A program made the position numbers and the translations under genes. A stretch of 13,835 nucleotides of DNA, taken from positions 1 to 13,835 of the forward strand of contig DBIS01000146.1 of NCBI GenBank assembly GCA_002296975.1. The letters run 5' to 3'. Under the pieces are notes generated by a model that ran no database searches, had not been told where the DNA came from, and worked only from the letters and a program-made list of their open reading frames with translations. Below are positions 1-6,440 of this stretch, one piece after another (within the stretch, counting starts at the first letter, position 1; each line of letters begins with the position of its first letter). The stretch comes from Deltaproteobacteria bacterium UBA796. Lineage in GTDB: Bacteria; Myxococcota_A; UBA796.

Positions 1-1196
1 AAAGCCGATTTTCTACGTGCTAAATCTCGAGCTTTTCGAGCAGCGTCACGCACCCTGCCTGCATCGACTGCCTTAGAAACGATGCTGCGAGAAACCCCTG
101 GATTTTCAGCGAGAAAATAACCGAGTTGTTCAGAAACTAAAGACTCTACCAAGCCTTTAACCTCGGAGTTTCCTAATTTTGTTTTGGTCTGTCCCTCAAA
201 TTGAGGCTCTGGCACCTTGACCGACAAGACCACTGTGAGCCCTTCTCGAATATCGTCACCAGAGATGGACTCGCCTTTATCCGTACGAATCATCTTCTTT
301 GATGACGCGAAGGTGTTGATGGTACGGGTCAGCGCAGATTTGAAACCTGAAACATGAGTTCCACCTTCAACCGTACGAATGTTGTTGGTAAAGCTGGCGA
401 GATTTTCAGAATAGGATGTGGTCCACTGCATGGCCAACTCAACATCAACGCCCTCTCGGTGACCGTTGATGCATATGACATCGTTATGAAGACCAGGACG
501 GGCCTCATTGAGCAGTTTTACATACTCCTCAATTCCACCCTCGTAGCACATCTCTTCTTTGCGATCGTCACGGCGATCGTCCAAAATAATCATGAGTCCT
601 GGGTTTAGAAAGGCCAACTCTTGAAGCCGAGTGTGCAGCACCTCATAGCTAAAGTTGACCGTCTCCTTAAAGATGTCGGCATCGGGCAAAAAGGTCACCT
701 TGGTGCCACGCTTACCTGGCGTTTCACCCCTGACCTCGAGCTTGGTCATCACGTCGCCGCGGGTAAAACCCTGGTGATAGTGTTTTCCATTGCGGAAAAT
801 ATCGAGTTTTAGCCATTCGCTCAAAGCGTTGACGCAAGACACGCCAACACCATGAAGACCACCAGAAACTTTGTAGCTATCTTTGTCGAACTTACCGCCA
901 GCGTGCAGGGTGGTCAGGGCCACTTCGCAAGCTGGTCGCCCCTCTGTGGGATGCATGGCAACGGGAATTCCCCGCCCATCATCTTCAACTGAACAAGAGC
1001 CATCTTCATCCAAAATCACGATGACCTTGGTGCACTCACCGGCCAAAGCTTCGTCAATAGAGTTGTCGACCACCTCGTAAACCAGGTGATGAAGTCCATT
1101 TGGACCTGTCGAACCAATGTACATAGCAGGGCGCAAACGGACGGCTTCAAGACCTTCCAATACGGTGATCGATGAGGCATCGTATTCTTTGGACAT
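1..1196 (-). CDS. gyrB: DNA gyrase subunit B, N-terminal half (cut by window edge)
   Basis: This is the ATPase subunit of DNA gyrase, which works with GyrA to introduce negative supercoils. About 398 codons are visible from the ATG at 1196; a full GyrB is about 800 residues, and the 3' part lies beyond base 1. The start is supported by GGAG seven bases upstream and by the standard opening MSKEYDASSITVLEGLEAVR. GHKL ATPase motifs are intact: EVVDNSIDEA (residues 41-50), DDGRGIP (72-78) and GGLHGVG (112-118). The transducer QTK loop is at 336-338 and matches E. coli Q335/K337. The frame is still in the family-typical ARKARDLARRKSA segment at the edge, so this is truncation by the window and not a pseudogene. 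It is the last gene of the dnaA-dnaN-recF-gyrB cluster, 130 bp after recF. Confidence 0.97.
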   Translation of the reverse strand, partial: MSKEYDASSITVLEGLEAVRLRPAMYIGSTGPNGLHHLVYEVVDNSIDEALAGECTKVIVILDEDGSCSVEDDGRGIPVAMHPTEGRPACEVALTTLHAGGKFDKDSYKVSGGLHGVGVSCVNALSEWLKLDIFRNGKHYHQGFTRGDVMTKLEVRGETPGKRGTKVTFLPDADIFKETVNFSYEVLHTRLQELAFLNPGLMIILDDRRDDRKEEMCYEGGIEEYVKLLNEARPGLHNDVICINGHREGVDVELAMQWTTSYSENLASFTNNIRTVEGGTHVSGFKSALTRTINTFASSKKMIRTDKGESISGDDIREGLTVVLSVKVPEPQFEGQTKTKLGNSEVKGLVESLVSEQLGYFLAENPGVSRSIVSKAVDAGRVRDAARKARDLARRKSA

Positions 1197-1280
1197 GGAT
1201 TTTCTCCAACCCTTTCTATCAGGGCTTCCTGTGGCCAAAATTTAATGGCCTGAACTCTATAAAATTACCTGTACCAGTAA

Positions 1281-1293
1281 CGGAAATTTTCCG
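1281..1293. repeat. 13-bp palindrome in the recF-gyrB gap
   Basis: CGGAAA-T-TTTCCG is a perfect inverted repeat in the 130-bp gap upstream of gyrB. A second, imperfect AT-rich palindrome bounded by GGCC lies between it and the gyrB start. A TATAGA-like -10 hexamer occurs nearby on the minus strand, but I see no good -35. The palindrome may be a regulator site for a gyrB promoter. That function is a guess; only the symmetry is seen. Confidence 0.3.
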
Positions 1294-1326
1294 ATACAGC
1301 CATCGATTCCCCCGCTTTCTTGCAGG

Positions 1327-2433
1327 CTATTTTTCGGCTGAGATTCGTCCAGCCTGAACATGCAAGAGCAGGGGATCTAAACCTTTGAGTTCTCCCAAAT
1401 ATTTTGGATCTGTGGTGGTGATCCAAACTTGGCCTTTAAGGGTGCGAAGTACTGAGATTAGTCGCCTTCGACGCCCTTGATCAAGCTCACTTGTAAGGTC
1501 ATCAAGTAAAAACAAAGGCACGCTACCAAATGAATGGGCAAATTCCAGCTCGGCCAATCTAAGCCCCAATACCAAACTTCGGGCCTGACCCTGAGATGCA
1601 AAATTACGGGCGGGCTTTCCATCTATTTCAATCGACATCTCATCTCTATGAGGTCCGATCAAAGCCACACCCCGAGAAATCTCATCTGCTTGTTTCTCTT
1701 GAATAGCCTTGAGCAAACAACTTTCCATTTCAGCTTGATTGAGACCGTCTTCAACATTGAAGGCGTTGGTTTTGACCGAAAGATCCACAATTCCGGTTCC
1801 AGCGATGGCTTCATGATTTGAACAAAATGAGTGTTTAAGCGCCGCCACAGCACAAACCCTTGGGTAAATCACTGCCGCGCCAGCCCGAGCCAAGGCACTG
1901 TTAAATGCGTCGAGTTGAAGGGGATCAACCCAATCAGTTTGAAGCAAGGCGCGTTTATGAGCCAATATTTTTTGATATTCTGTCACCGCTTTTAGGTGAT
2001 TGGGGTTGGCATTAAAAGCCGCTCGGTCCATAAAACGGCGCCGTTGGTCTGGTCCGCCACGAATGATGCTCCCATCTTCTGGACAAAACACCACTGCACG
2101 CAGCACTTCAAACCACTGAGTCAACTCGTAGACGTTGCTCTCATCCATCAATAAACGGCGTTTACCATCTACCCAAGACCAACTTATCTCTCGGGTTCCC
2201 ACTGGGGACAGAGCGGTTCCAGATACCCGTGCTTGAGATGTTCCATGACACATCCAACGTCTGACTAAGGCTTCTCTAAAACTCTTGAGTGTGCTCAAAA
2301 CACTCACAGCTTCCAATAAATTGGACTTCCCCTCGCCATTATTGCCGTGAACAACGACCAAGGGTGCATCACAGTCAATGGTGGTCGACTCAAGATTGCG
2401 CCAACCAAAAACCGAAAGTGATGTGAGTCTCAC
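1327..2433 (-). CDS. recF: DNA replication and repair protein RecF
   Basis: RecF is an SMC-like ATPase that acts with RecO and RecR to load RecA at single-strand gaps. The 368-residue product has the family's usual length. Walker A is GNNGEGKSN (residues 30-38). The ABC-type signature is SQGQARSLVLGLRLAE (from 280), and Walker B with the D-loop is FLLDDLTSELD (308-318). The start is a GTG; it was chosen because MRLTSLSVFGWRNL is the standard RecF N-terminus. Only seven bases (GCTCAAG on the coding strand) separate the dnaN stop from this GTG, and no convincing Shine-Dalgarno sequence is present. Translation is therefore probably coupled to dnaN, which would keep RecF low. Confidence 0.97.
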   Translation of the reverse strand: MRLTSLSVFGWRNLESTTIDCDAPLVVVHGNNGEGKSNLLEAVSVLSTLKSFREALVRRWMCHGTSQARVSGTALSPVGTREISWSWVDGKRRLLMDESNVYELTQWFEVLRAVVFCPEDGSIIRGGPDQRRRFMDRAAFNANPNHLKAVTEYQKILAHKRALLQTDWVDPLQLDAFNSALARAGAAVIYPRVCAVAALKHSFCSNHEAIAGTGIVDLSVKTNAFNVEDGLNQAEMESCLLKAIQEKQADEISRGVALIGPHRDEMSIEIDGKPARNFASQGQARSLVLGLRLAELEFAHSFGSVPLFLLDDLTSELDQGRRRRLISVLRTLKGQVWITTTDPKYLGELKGLDPLLLHVQAGRISAEK

Positions 2434-2440
2434 CTTGAGC

Positions 2441-3559
2441 TCAGTCGAGTCGAATGGGCATCACAACAAACTGGCAATCGTCTCGTCCAGGAATACGAAG
2501 CACACATGGGTCGAGTGCTTTGTCCATCTCTAAAACAAGCTCGTCTGATGTTGTCTGGCGCATAATATCGAGAAAATACGCGATATTAAATCCGGTTTCA
2601 AATGCTTCACCTTCTAAACGCGCTTCAATTTCCTCTCTGGCATTTCCAAGATCAACATTTTGAGCGGAGAGCACCAATTGATCAGCTTCAAAGCTGAATC
2701 GAACCGAGTGATTGCGATCTGAAGCCACGATGGAAACCCGTTTAAGCGCATCGACAAAAGCCGTACGGGCGAGAATCAACCGGCATTTATGGGACTGGGG
2801 AAGCACCTGGCGATAATCTGGAAATTGACCATCTACCAAGCGAACCATCATGGTTAAACCGGTGGTTTGGAACGTGGCCGAGCGTTCACCAAAAGCCACC
2901 GCCCAATCACCCTTGTCTCCATCACAAAGTTTTCGAATCTCATCGAGCGCTTTTCGGGGCAACAACATCTGTCGGCCCATATTGAACTCACCGGAATAGG
3001 CGGTCTCTGAATAGCTGAGACGACTTCCATCGGTGGTCACCATCCTCAGCCGTGCCTCGCCATTTTCAGCGGTAATGGCCTCGAGATGTGCACCATTTAA
3101 GCCATATCGGCTGTCATCTACACAAACCGCGTAGAGGGTTTCTATAATCAAACGATGAAGGGTTGTGCCGGGTATAGCCAAGGCTGCTTCATCGTCTCGA
3201 GAAGGCAAGGGAGGATAGTCTTCGCCACTCATCCCGACCAAATGAAACTCGCTTTTTCCAGATACAATCGCGAGCCTGTTGCCGGCCTCAGTTTTGAGAT
3301 GAACAGTCGATTCAGGCAATTGCCGTGCAACCTGAAAAAGATTTTGTGCATCGACTGAGATCTCTCCGGGACGTTCAATCCTCGCGACATAATCAGCGAC
3401 CAAAGACACCATCGTATCTGTGGCGGTCAATCTGAGTGTGTCGCCATCAGCGCTCAACAAAACATGGGCCAAAGCCATATTTGTGGTGCGACGTTCAACA
3501 ATGCCCTGCACACGGCTCAAGCCGCGAATCAGTTCTTCTTTGTCAATGATGAGGTCCAT
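2441..3559 (-). CDS. dnaN: DNA polymerase III beta sliding clamp
   Basis: The beta clamp is a ring-shaped homodimer that tethers DNA polymerase III and many repair proteins to DNA. The 372-residue product has the usual length for three repeated clamp domains. It starts MDLIIDKEELIRGLSRVQGIVERR and ends with the classic clamp C-terminus VVMPIRLD, which forms part of the protein-binding pocket. The internal segment TDGSRLSYSE matches the family's conserved TDGHRLA-like strand. The ATG at 3559 has GGAG five bases upstream. It lies between dnaA (261 bp away, across a putative origin segment) and recF (7 bp away). The promoter probably sits in the AT-rich part of the dnaA-dnaN gap, so clamp expression may be influenced by DnaA binding there (inference). 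Confidence 0.98.
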   Translation of the reverse strand: MDLIIDKEELIRGLSRVQGIVERRTTNMALAHVLLSADGDTLRLTATDTMVSLVADYVARIERPGEISVDAQNLFQVARQLPESTVHLKTEAGNRLAIVSGKSEFHLVGMSGEDYPPLPSRDDEAALAIPGTTLHRLIIETLYAVCVDDSRYGLNGAHLEAITAENGEARLRMVTTDGSRLSYSETAYSGEFNMGRQMLLPRKALDEIRKLCDGDKGDWAVAFGERSATFQTTGLTMMVRLVDGQFPDYRQVLPQSHKCRLILARTAFVDALKRVSIVASDRNHSVRFSFEADQLVLSAQNVDLGNAREEIEARLEGEAFETGFNIAYFLDIMRQTTSDELVLEMDKALDPCVLRIPGRDDCQFVVMPIRLD

Positions 3560-3578
3560 GGGTGCTCCAGGCTGCTGT

Positions 3579-3629
3579 CTATGGATCTAAATTAAAGAAT
3601 GATCTTTATAATTAGTAGTAGATCCATAG
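3579..3629. repeat. 11-bp inverted repeat enclosing AT-rich DNA
   Basis: CTATGGATCTA (3579-3589) and TAGATCCATAG (3619-3629) are perfect reverse complements separated by 29 bp. The interior is strongly AT-rich. The right arm overlaps the TAG triplets. The same core, CTATGGATCT, occurs once more at 5404-5413 on the other side of dnaA. It does not match a DnaA box, so a different DNA-binding protein may be the reader. Confidence 0.8.
3588..3621 (-). other. Putative DNA unwinding element with DnaA-trio
   Basis: Bases 3588-3614 contain 24 A/T out of 27. Three tandem TAG triplets follow at 3613-3621, which read CTACTACTA on the minus strand. In characterised origins, DnaA-trios (3'-GAT-5' repeats) sit between a DnaA box and the unwinding region in this orientation. 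Here the nearest box-like sequence is about 20 bp away, further than in B. subtilis. The stretch also includes TATAAT-like hexamers and may serve as a dnaN promoter instead of, or as well as, a melting site. Confidence 0.5.
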
Positions 3630-3807
3630 GGGCTATGAACATGTGGGAAAGTGTAAAAAGGTAAGCATTATCATCTACTTAAGGTGTAGTCCATTTGTGG
3701 ACGGCGCTGTGGGTAGACTGGGGTTGTTGCGGAAAAAAAGGTGGTTTCGATTTGGGCGTCGAGGACTTCATAGCAGGTGCATAACCAATCCACTGCTTGT
3801 CCATGGT

Positions 3808-3816
3808 TTATCCACA
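3808..3816 (+). promoter_or_regulatory. DnaA box (perfect)
   Basis: TTATCCACA is an exact match to the high-affinity DnaA box consensus. It sits five bases beyond the dnaA stop codon, in the non-coding gap. Confidence 0.85.
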
Positions 3817-3820
3817 GCAT

Positions 3821-5164
3821 CTACAAGCCCCGATGAATGTTTCTTTCGAGAATTTGGAGTGCAGAATTGATGTCCACATTGGTTTTTGATTGTCCTCTAA
3901 TCTTTTTGACGGCGTGTTGAACTGTCGCGTGATCACGATTTCCGAAGATTCGACCGATCTCTGGAAAGGAGTGGTCCGTGAATTTCCGAATCAAAAACAT
4001 AGCGACATGACGGGGTCGAACCAGCTGTTTTAGGCGCCGAGAGCCCTTGATATCAGATACCTTTACATTATAAAAGTTGGCTACGGTCCCGATAATATCG
4101 TCCGCGTTTACGCTTTGTGGCATGTCTTCAAGCATGCTGGATAGGTGCTGACGGGCCACATCAAGGGTGAGCACCCCTGGGCGCAGACGCATGACGGCAT
4201 TGAGGCGGTTGACGGCACCTTCGAGCTCACGAACGTTGCCGTGTACCCGTGCGGTAATCCATTGGGCAACATCATCTGGAATGTTCATCCCTTGATGTTC
4301 AGCCTTTTGCCTTAAAATAGCGGTGAGGGTTTCCATATCGGGTGCTTGCGTATCAGCGAGCATTCCACTTTCACATCGGGTTCGTAGCCGGGGCTCGAAA
4401 CCCCTGATTTCTCGGGGTAAAACATCGGCGGTGAACACAATCTGAACGCCGCGCTCATTGAGCCACTCGAAGGTATGAAAGAGCTCTTCTTGGGTGCGGT
4501 CTTTTCCGCTTAAAAACTGAACGTCGTCAATCAAAAGGACGTTGGCTTGCTTGCGGTACTGGTCTCTAAACTCAGGCATCCGACGATAGCGCAGAGCTTC
4601 GATTAAATTATTGGTGAACTGCTCTGCGGTGACGTATAAAATTCGAGCTTCTGGGTTTCGCTGTCGAATCCGGTTTCCTATCGCATGGACCAGGTGGGTC
4701 TTTCCAAGGCCGGTGTCGCCATAGATAAACAAGGGGTTGTACAGTTTTTCACCTGGGGAGTCTGCTGCCGCCAATGCTGCAGCATGGGCAAACTCATTGG
4801 ATTTACCCACCACGAAATTTTCGAAGGTTTTATCGGGAGACACACCAGGAATCGGGGTCTCAATCTTGAACTTTTTGGCGGCAGGCTTTTCAGTGCTTGC
4901 TTCTTTGGGCGCCTCTTGGGTGCGGGCGACATGAAACTGAAGCCGAACCGGATGTCCGATGGCCTGTTCGATCTCTTCGCTGAGCGCGGGGCCATAGTTC
5001 GCAGCGACCCAATCTCGATAATATCGGTTGGGCACTTCAAGGCTGACTGCATCATGGGTGATCGCGGCCATTTGAATGGGTCGAATCCAAATTTCAAAGT
5101 TTTGAGCACCGAGTTTTTCTCGCAGCGAACTTTGAATTTGGGACCACAGTTGATCTTTTTGCAC
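3821..5164 (-). CDS. dnaA: Chromosomal replication initiator DnaA
   Basis: DnaA is the AAA+ ATPase that binds DnaA boxes, melts oriC and loads the helicase. From the chosen start it has 447 residues, a normal length. Domain I opens MQKDQLWSQIQ and contains the typical FEIWIRPIQ. A short Lys/Ala/Glu-rich linker follows. The AAA+ domain has Walker A GDTGLGKT (149-156), Walker B LLIDDV (210-215) and the arginine-finger region RLRTR. Domain IV carries the signature FGNRDHATVQHAVKKI near residue 407, with Ala where E. coli has Thr435. Three in-frame GTG codons could start it (5185, 5176, 5164), with an in-frame stop at 5206. None has a clear Shine-Dalgarno sequence. I chose 5164 because family members begin only a few residues before the LW of helix 1. 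The 5185 start would add seven residues. Confidence 0.96.
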   Translation of the reverse strand: MQKDQLWSQIQSSLREKLGAQNFEIWIRPIQMAAITHDAVSLEVPNRYYRDWVAANYGPALSEEIEQAIGHPVRLQFHVARTQEAPKEASTEKPAAKKFKIETPIPGVSPDKTFENFVVGKSNEFAHAAALAAADSPGEKLYNPLFIYGDTGLGKTHLVHAIGNRIRQRNPEARILYVTAEQFTNNLIEALRYRRMPEFRDQYRKQANVLLIDDVQFLSGKDRTQEELFHTFEWLNERGVQIVFTADVLPREIRGFEPRLRTRCESGMLADTQAPDMETLTAILRQKAEHQGMNIPDDVAQWITARVHGNVRELEGAVNRLNAVMRLRPGVLTLDVARQHLSSMLEDMPQSVNADDIIGTVANFYNVKVSDIKGSRRLKQLVRPRHVAMFLIRKFTDHSFPEIGRIFGNRDHATVQHAVKKIRGQSKTNVDINSALQILERNIHRGL

Positions 5165-5287
5165 ACCAATACCCACAACGCACACCGGCGCAGAACGGAG
5201 TTTCTATGAAGAAAACAGTCAATCCGGAACCCACCGACCCGGCATGGAAGCAGACTAACAAGGTTTGGCCCCAACAATCAATGGGTG

Positions 5288-5314
5288 GTGGGTGAGCTAA
5301 GTATCAGCACCCAC
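5288..5314. repeat. 7-bp stem inverted repeat in dnaA leader
   Basis: GTGGGTG (5288-5294) and CACCCAC (5308-5314) are perfect reverse complements with a 13-base spacer. The element lies about 125 bp upstream of the chosen dnaA start. No T-run follows on either strand, so it does not look like an intrinsic terminator. It could be an operator or a leader hairpin. Confidence 0.45.
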
Positions 5315-5375
5315 GTAGGGGTTTATCTCGATATTCAAGGTTAAACCTGATTTTATTGCTATTATGGAAAAGTCC

Positions 5376-5392
5376 TTTTTTTTTATATATTT
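5376..5392. other. AT-rich tract, candidate unwinding element
   Basis: Seventeen consecutive A/T bases: nine T, then ATATAT, then TT. It is followed directly by the small palindrome TCCCA-G-TGGGA (5392-5402) and the CTATGGATCT motif. It may be a melting site or an UP-like promoter element. Confidence 0.4.
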
Positions 5393-5402
5393 CCCAGTGG
5401 GA

Positions 5403-5413
5403 TCTATGGATCT
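5403..5413 (+). promoter_or_regulatory. Third copy of the CTATGGATCT motif
   Basis: TCTATGGATCT matches the left arm of the inverted repeat at 3578-3588 over 11 bases. It sits immediately beside the AT-rich tract, as do the other two copies. What binds it is unknown; the recurrence is seen directly. Confidence 0.6.
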
Positions 5414-5465
5414 CATCGATAGGTTGACCCAGTTAGAACCTGCATAATTTGGCTTGTCCTTAGGG

Positions 5466-5474
5466 TTTTTCACA
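5466..5474 (+). promoter_or_regulatory. Near-consensus DnaA box
   Basis: TTTTTCACA differs from TTATNCACA at one position (A3 to T). It ends two bases before the parS site. It could contribute to origin activity or to dnaA autoregulation. Confidence 0.4.
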
Positions 5475-5476
5475 GC

Positions 5477-5492
5477 TGTTCCACGTGGAACT
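5477..5492. other. parS centromere-like site (ParB binding)
   Basis: TGTTCCACGTGGAACT contains the perfect 14-bp palindrome GTTCCACGTGGAAC and matches the symmetric parS form TGTTCCACGTGGAACA at 15 of 16 bases. ParB binds such sites near origins to organise and segregate the chromosome. Its place in the gap between dnaA and rpmH is typical of an origin-proximal parS. No parA or parB gene is in the window. Confidence 0.9.
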
Positions 5493-5663
5493 TTTTTTTT
5501 GGATCACCATGAAAATCCTTCCTCGCGCGTGCGTGCGAAACTTCATTGTTTAAACCGACATAAGATCTATCTTGCTCACCACTCAAGGACAGCATAGACA
5601 ACGAACTCTCAACAGCGGGGCCCACAGTTGGTCGTCGCGAGGCGACACATCGTCGGCGAAAAT

Positions 5664-5683
5664 GGGTCGCTTTAAGCCGACCC
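5664..5683 (+). promoter_or_regulatory. Hairpin just upstream of the rpmH ribosome binding site
   Basis: GGGTCG (5664-5669) and CGACCC (5678-5683) form a 6-bp stem with an 8-base loop, ending three bases before the GGAG of rpmH. A second hairpin, GTCGC-GAG-GCGAC, lies at 5634-5646. They could tune rpmH translation or transcript stability. This is structure seen in sequence, with function inferred. Confidence 0.35.
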
Positions 5684-5696
5684 CACGGAGGCTCAA

Positions 5697-5852
5697 ATGA
5701 AGCGCACATATCAACCCAGCAATATCAAGCGTAAACGGTCCCACGGCTTTCGCTCACGGATGAAAACCACCAGTGGTCGTAATGTGATCAAGCGTCGTCG
5801 TGCCAAGGGCCGTAAGCGTTTGGTCCCCACGGTGCCTTCTAAGCGCAGCTGA
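5697..5852 (+). CDS. rpmH: 50S ribosomal protein L34
   Basis: L34 is a small, very basic protein of the large ribosomal subunit. The 51-residue product starts MKRTYQPSNIKRKRSHGFRS and continues RMKTTSGRNVIKRRRAKGRK, which is the highly conserved L34 sequence. It is a few residues longer than the usual 44-47 because of the tail LVPTVPSKRS. The ATG has GGAG six bases upstream (5687-5690). It is the first gene of the rightward cluster, and rnpA overlaps or immediately follows its 3' end. The 5' leader carries two small hairpins. Confidence 0.98.
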   Translation: MKRTYQPSNIKRKRSHGFRSRMKTTSGRNVIKRRRAKGRKRLVPTVPSKRS

Positions 5853-6204
5853 GGCTAGGGTTCTGGGACTCCCCCGTGATCATCGGTTGCGGCGAACCCA
5901 GGATATTCAACGGGTTCAAGGCCAAGGTCGGCGGCTTCGTCTACCCAGCATGTTGATCCTGTTTAAACCCAGTGAGTACAGCCAAACCCGAGTGGCTTTG
6001 ACCGTGAGTCGAAAAGTTGGAAATGCCGTGGTACGAAACCGGGTAAAACGATGGCTTCGAGAAGCTATACGGCTTCAGCTTTCGCTGATTCCAAGCGGCC
6101 AAGATGTGGTTGTGATCGCTCATCCTCAATCTGCGACAGATGGTTTGGATGCGTTGGCGATGCAACTTCGGGAAGGGTGGACCCAAATGAGAAAATCAGC
6201 ATGA
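5800..6204 (+). CDS. rnpA: Ribonuclease P protein component (start uncertain)
   Basis: RnpA is the protein cofactor of RNase P, which trims tRNA 5' leaders. The family core is clear: GLPRDHRLRRTQDIQRV near the N-terminus and the RNR-box RNRVKRWLREAIR, flanked by VALTVSRKVGNAVV. The start is unusual. The GTG at 5800 is the only standard start codon that keeps the whole domain, so it is used here. It gives 134 residues, overlaps the end of rpmH by 53 bases in another frame, and lacks a Shine-Dalgarno sequence. The alternative is a CTG at 5863 with GAGG eight bases upstream, giving a typical 113-residue RnpA. A TTG at 5887 would remove the conserved LPRDHR. The stop codon overlaps the yidD start in ATGA. 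Confidence 0.95.
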   Translation: MPRAVSVWSPRCLLSAAEARVLGLPRDHRLRRTQDIQRVQGQGRRLRLPSMLILFKPSEYSQTRVALTVSRKVGNAVVRNRVKRWLREAIRLQLSLIPSGQDVVVIAHPQSATDGLDALAMQLREGWTQMRKSA

Positions 6205-6440
6205 TGAGAGACTTTCTCCGTTGGATGATCAAGGGCTATCAAAACTTGATCTCACCTTTATTGCCACCGATGTGCCGATTTTACCCATCTTGTAGTCAAT
6301 ACGCGGTCCAAGCCCTTCGAATCCATGGGGCTTTTGCCGGTACTCTTTTGGCCGGTTCAAGAATACTCCGATGCAATCCCATGTTTGAAGGTGGCTGTGA
6401 CCCAGTTCCGGCCCGTCAAGGAGCCCATTGTGGACACTGA
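6201..6440 (+). CDS. yidD: Membrane protein insertion efficiency factor YidD
   Basis: YidD is a small inner-membrane-associated protein that aids YidC-dependent insertion. The 79-residue product shows the complete family signature: GYQNLISPLLPPMCRFYPSC, then SQYAVQALRIHGA, RILRCNP and GGCDPVP. The conserved Cys residues of CRFYPSCS and RCNP are present. The ATG at 6201 overlaps the rnpA stop in ATGA, so translation is probably coupled. An ATG three bases later is an equally possible start. An upstream in-frame extension inside rnpA exists but is not family-like. The end overlaps the first 11 bases of yidC. Confidence 0.95.
   Translation: MMRDFLRWMIKGYQNLISPLLPPMCRFYPSCSQYAVQALRIHGAFAGTLLAGSRILRCNPMFEGGCDPVPARQGAHCGH

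Larger units (their letters stand above)
3560..3820. other. Putative oriC segment (dnaA-dnaN gap)
   Basis: This gap contains a perfect DnaA box (3808-3816). It also has weaker TGTGG-type boxes at 3642-3650 (TGTGGGAAA) and 3708-3716 (TGTGGGTAG), each two mismatches from TGTGNATAA, and a more distant TGTGGA half-box at 3696-3701. Read on the minus strand, the order is weak box, GC-rich AGCCCC, CTACTACTA, then an AT-rich stretch. This is the same order as the basal unwinding system described for Bacillus subtilis oriC. Three GATC sites fall within 41 bp (3584-3624). Many bacteria have oriC, or one half of a bipartite oriC, in exactly this gap. It may also carry the dnaN promoter. Origin activity is inferred; the motifs are seen. 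Confidence 0.6.
5186..5696. other. Non-coding dnaA-rpmH gap, probable second origin/centromere segment
   Basis: No credible gene lies in this 511-bp gap between divergent clusters. Reading rightward it holds a 7-bp stem inverted repeat in the dnaA leader, an AT-rich tract, a copy of CTATGGATCT with two GATC sites, a near-consensus DnaA box, a parS site, and then the rpmH leader with two small hairpins. The dnaA promoter (leftward) and rpmH promoter (rightward) must both lie here. I find no strong -35/-10 pair for either; TAAGAT at 5561-5566 is a possible rpmH -10 only. GATC occurs at 5401, 5409, 5502 and 5564. Confidence 0.6.

Noticed and set aside
4685..5209. Plus-strand 174-residue open frame
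   Set aside because: Antisense to dnaA domains I-III; no recognisable motif and the dnaA frame is certain.
5366..5384. AAAAG-TC-CTTTT followed by T residues as an intrinsic terminator
   Set aside because: The two-base loop and AT-only stem are too weak, and no gene ends into it.
5470..5709. Minus-strand 79-residue open frame in the dnaA-rpmH gap
   Set aside because: It runs through parS and the antisense of the rpmH leader, has no ribosome binding site and no family-like sequence.
6051..6200. Upstream extension of yidD inside rnpA
   Set aside because: It is not YidD-like sequence and would fully overlap rnpA; ATG 6201 fits the family start.
6325..6429. Upstream ATG start for yidC (35 extra residues)
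   Set aside because: The extension is the shifted frame of yidD; GTG 6430 has a good Shine-Dalgarno sequence and gives the family N-terminus.
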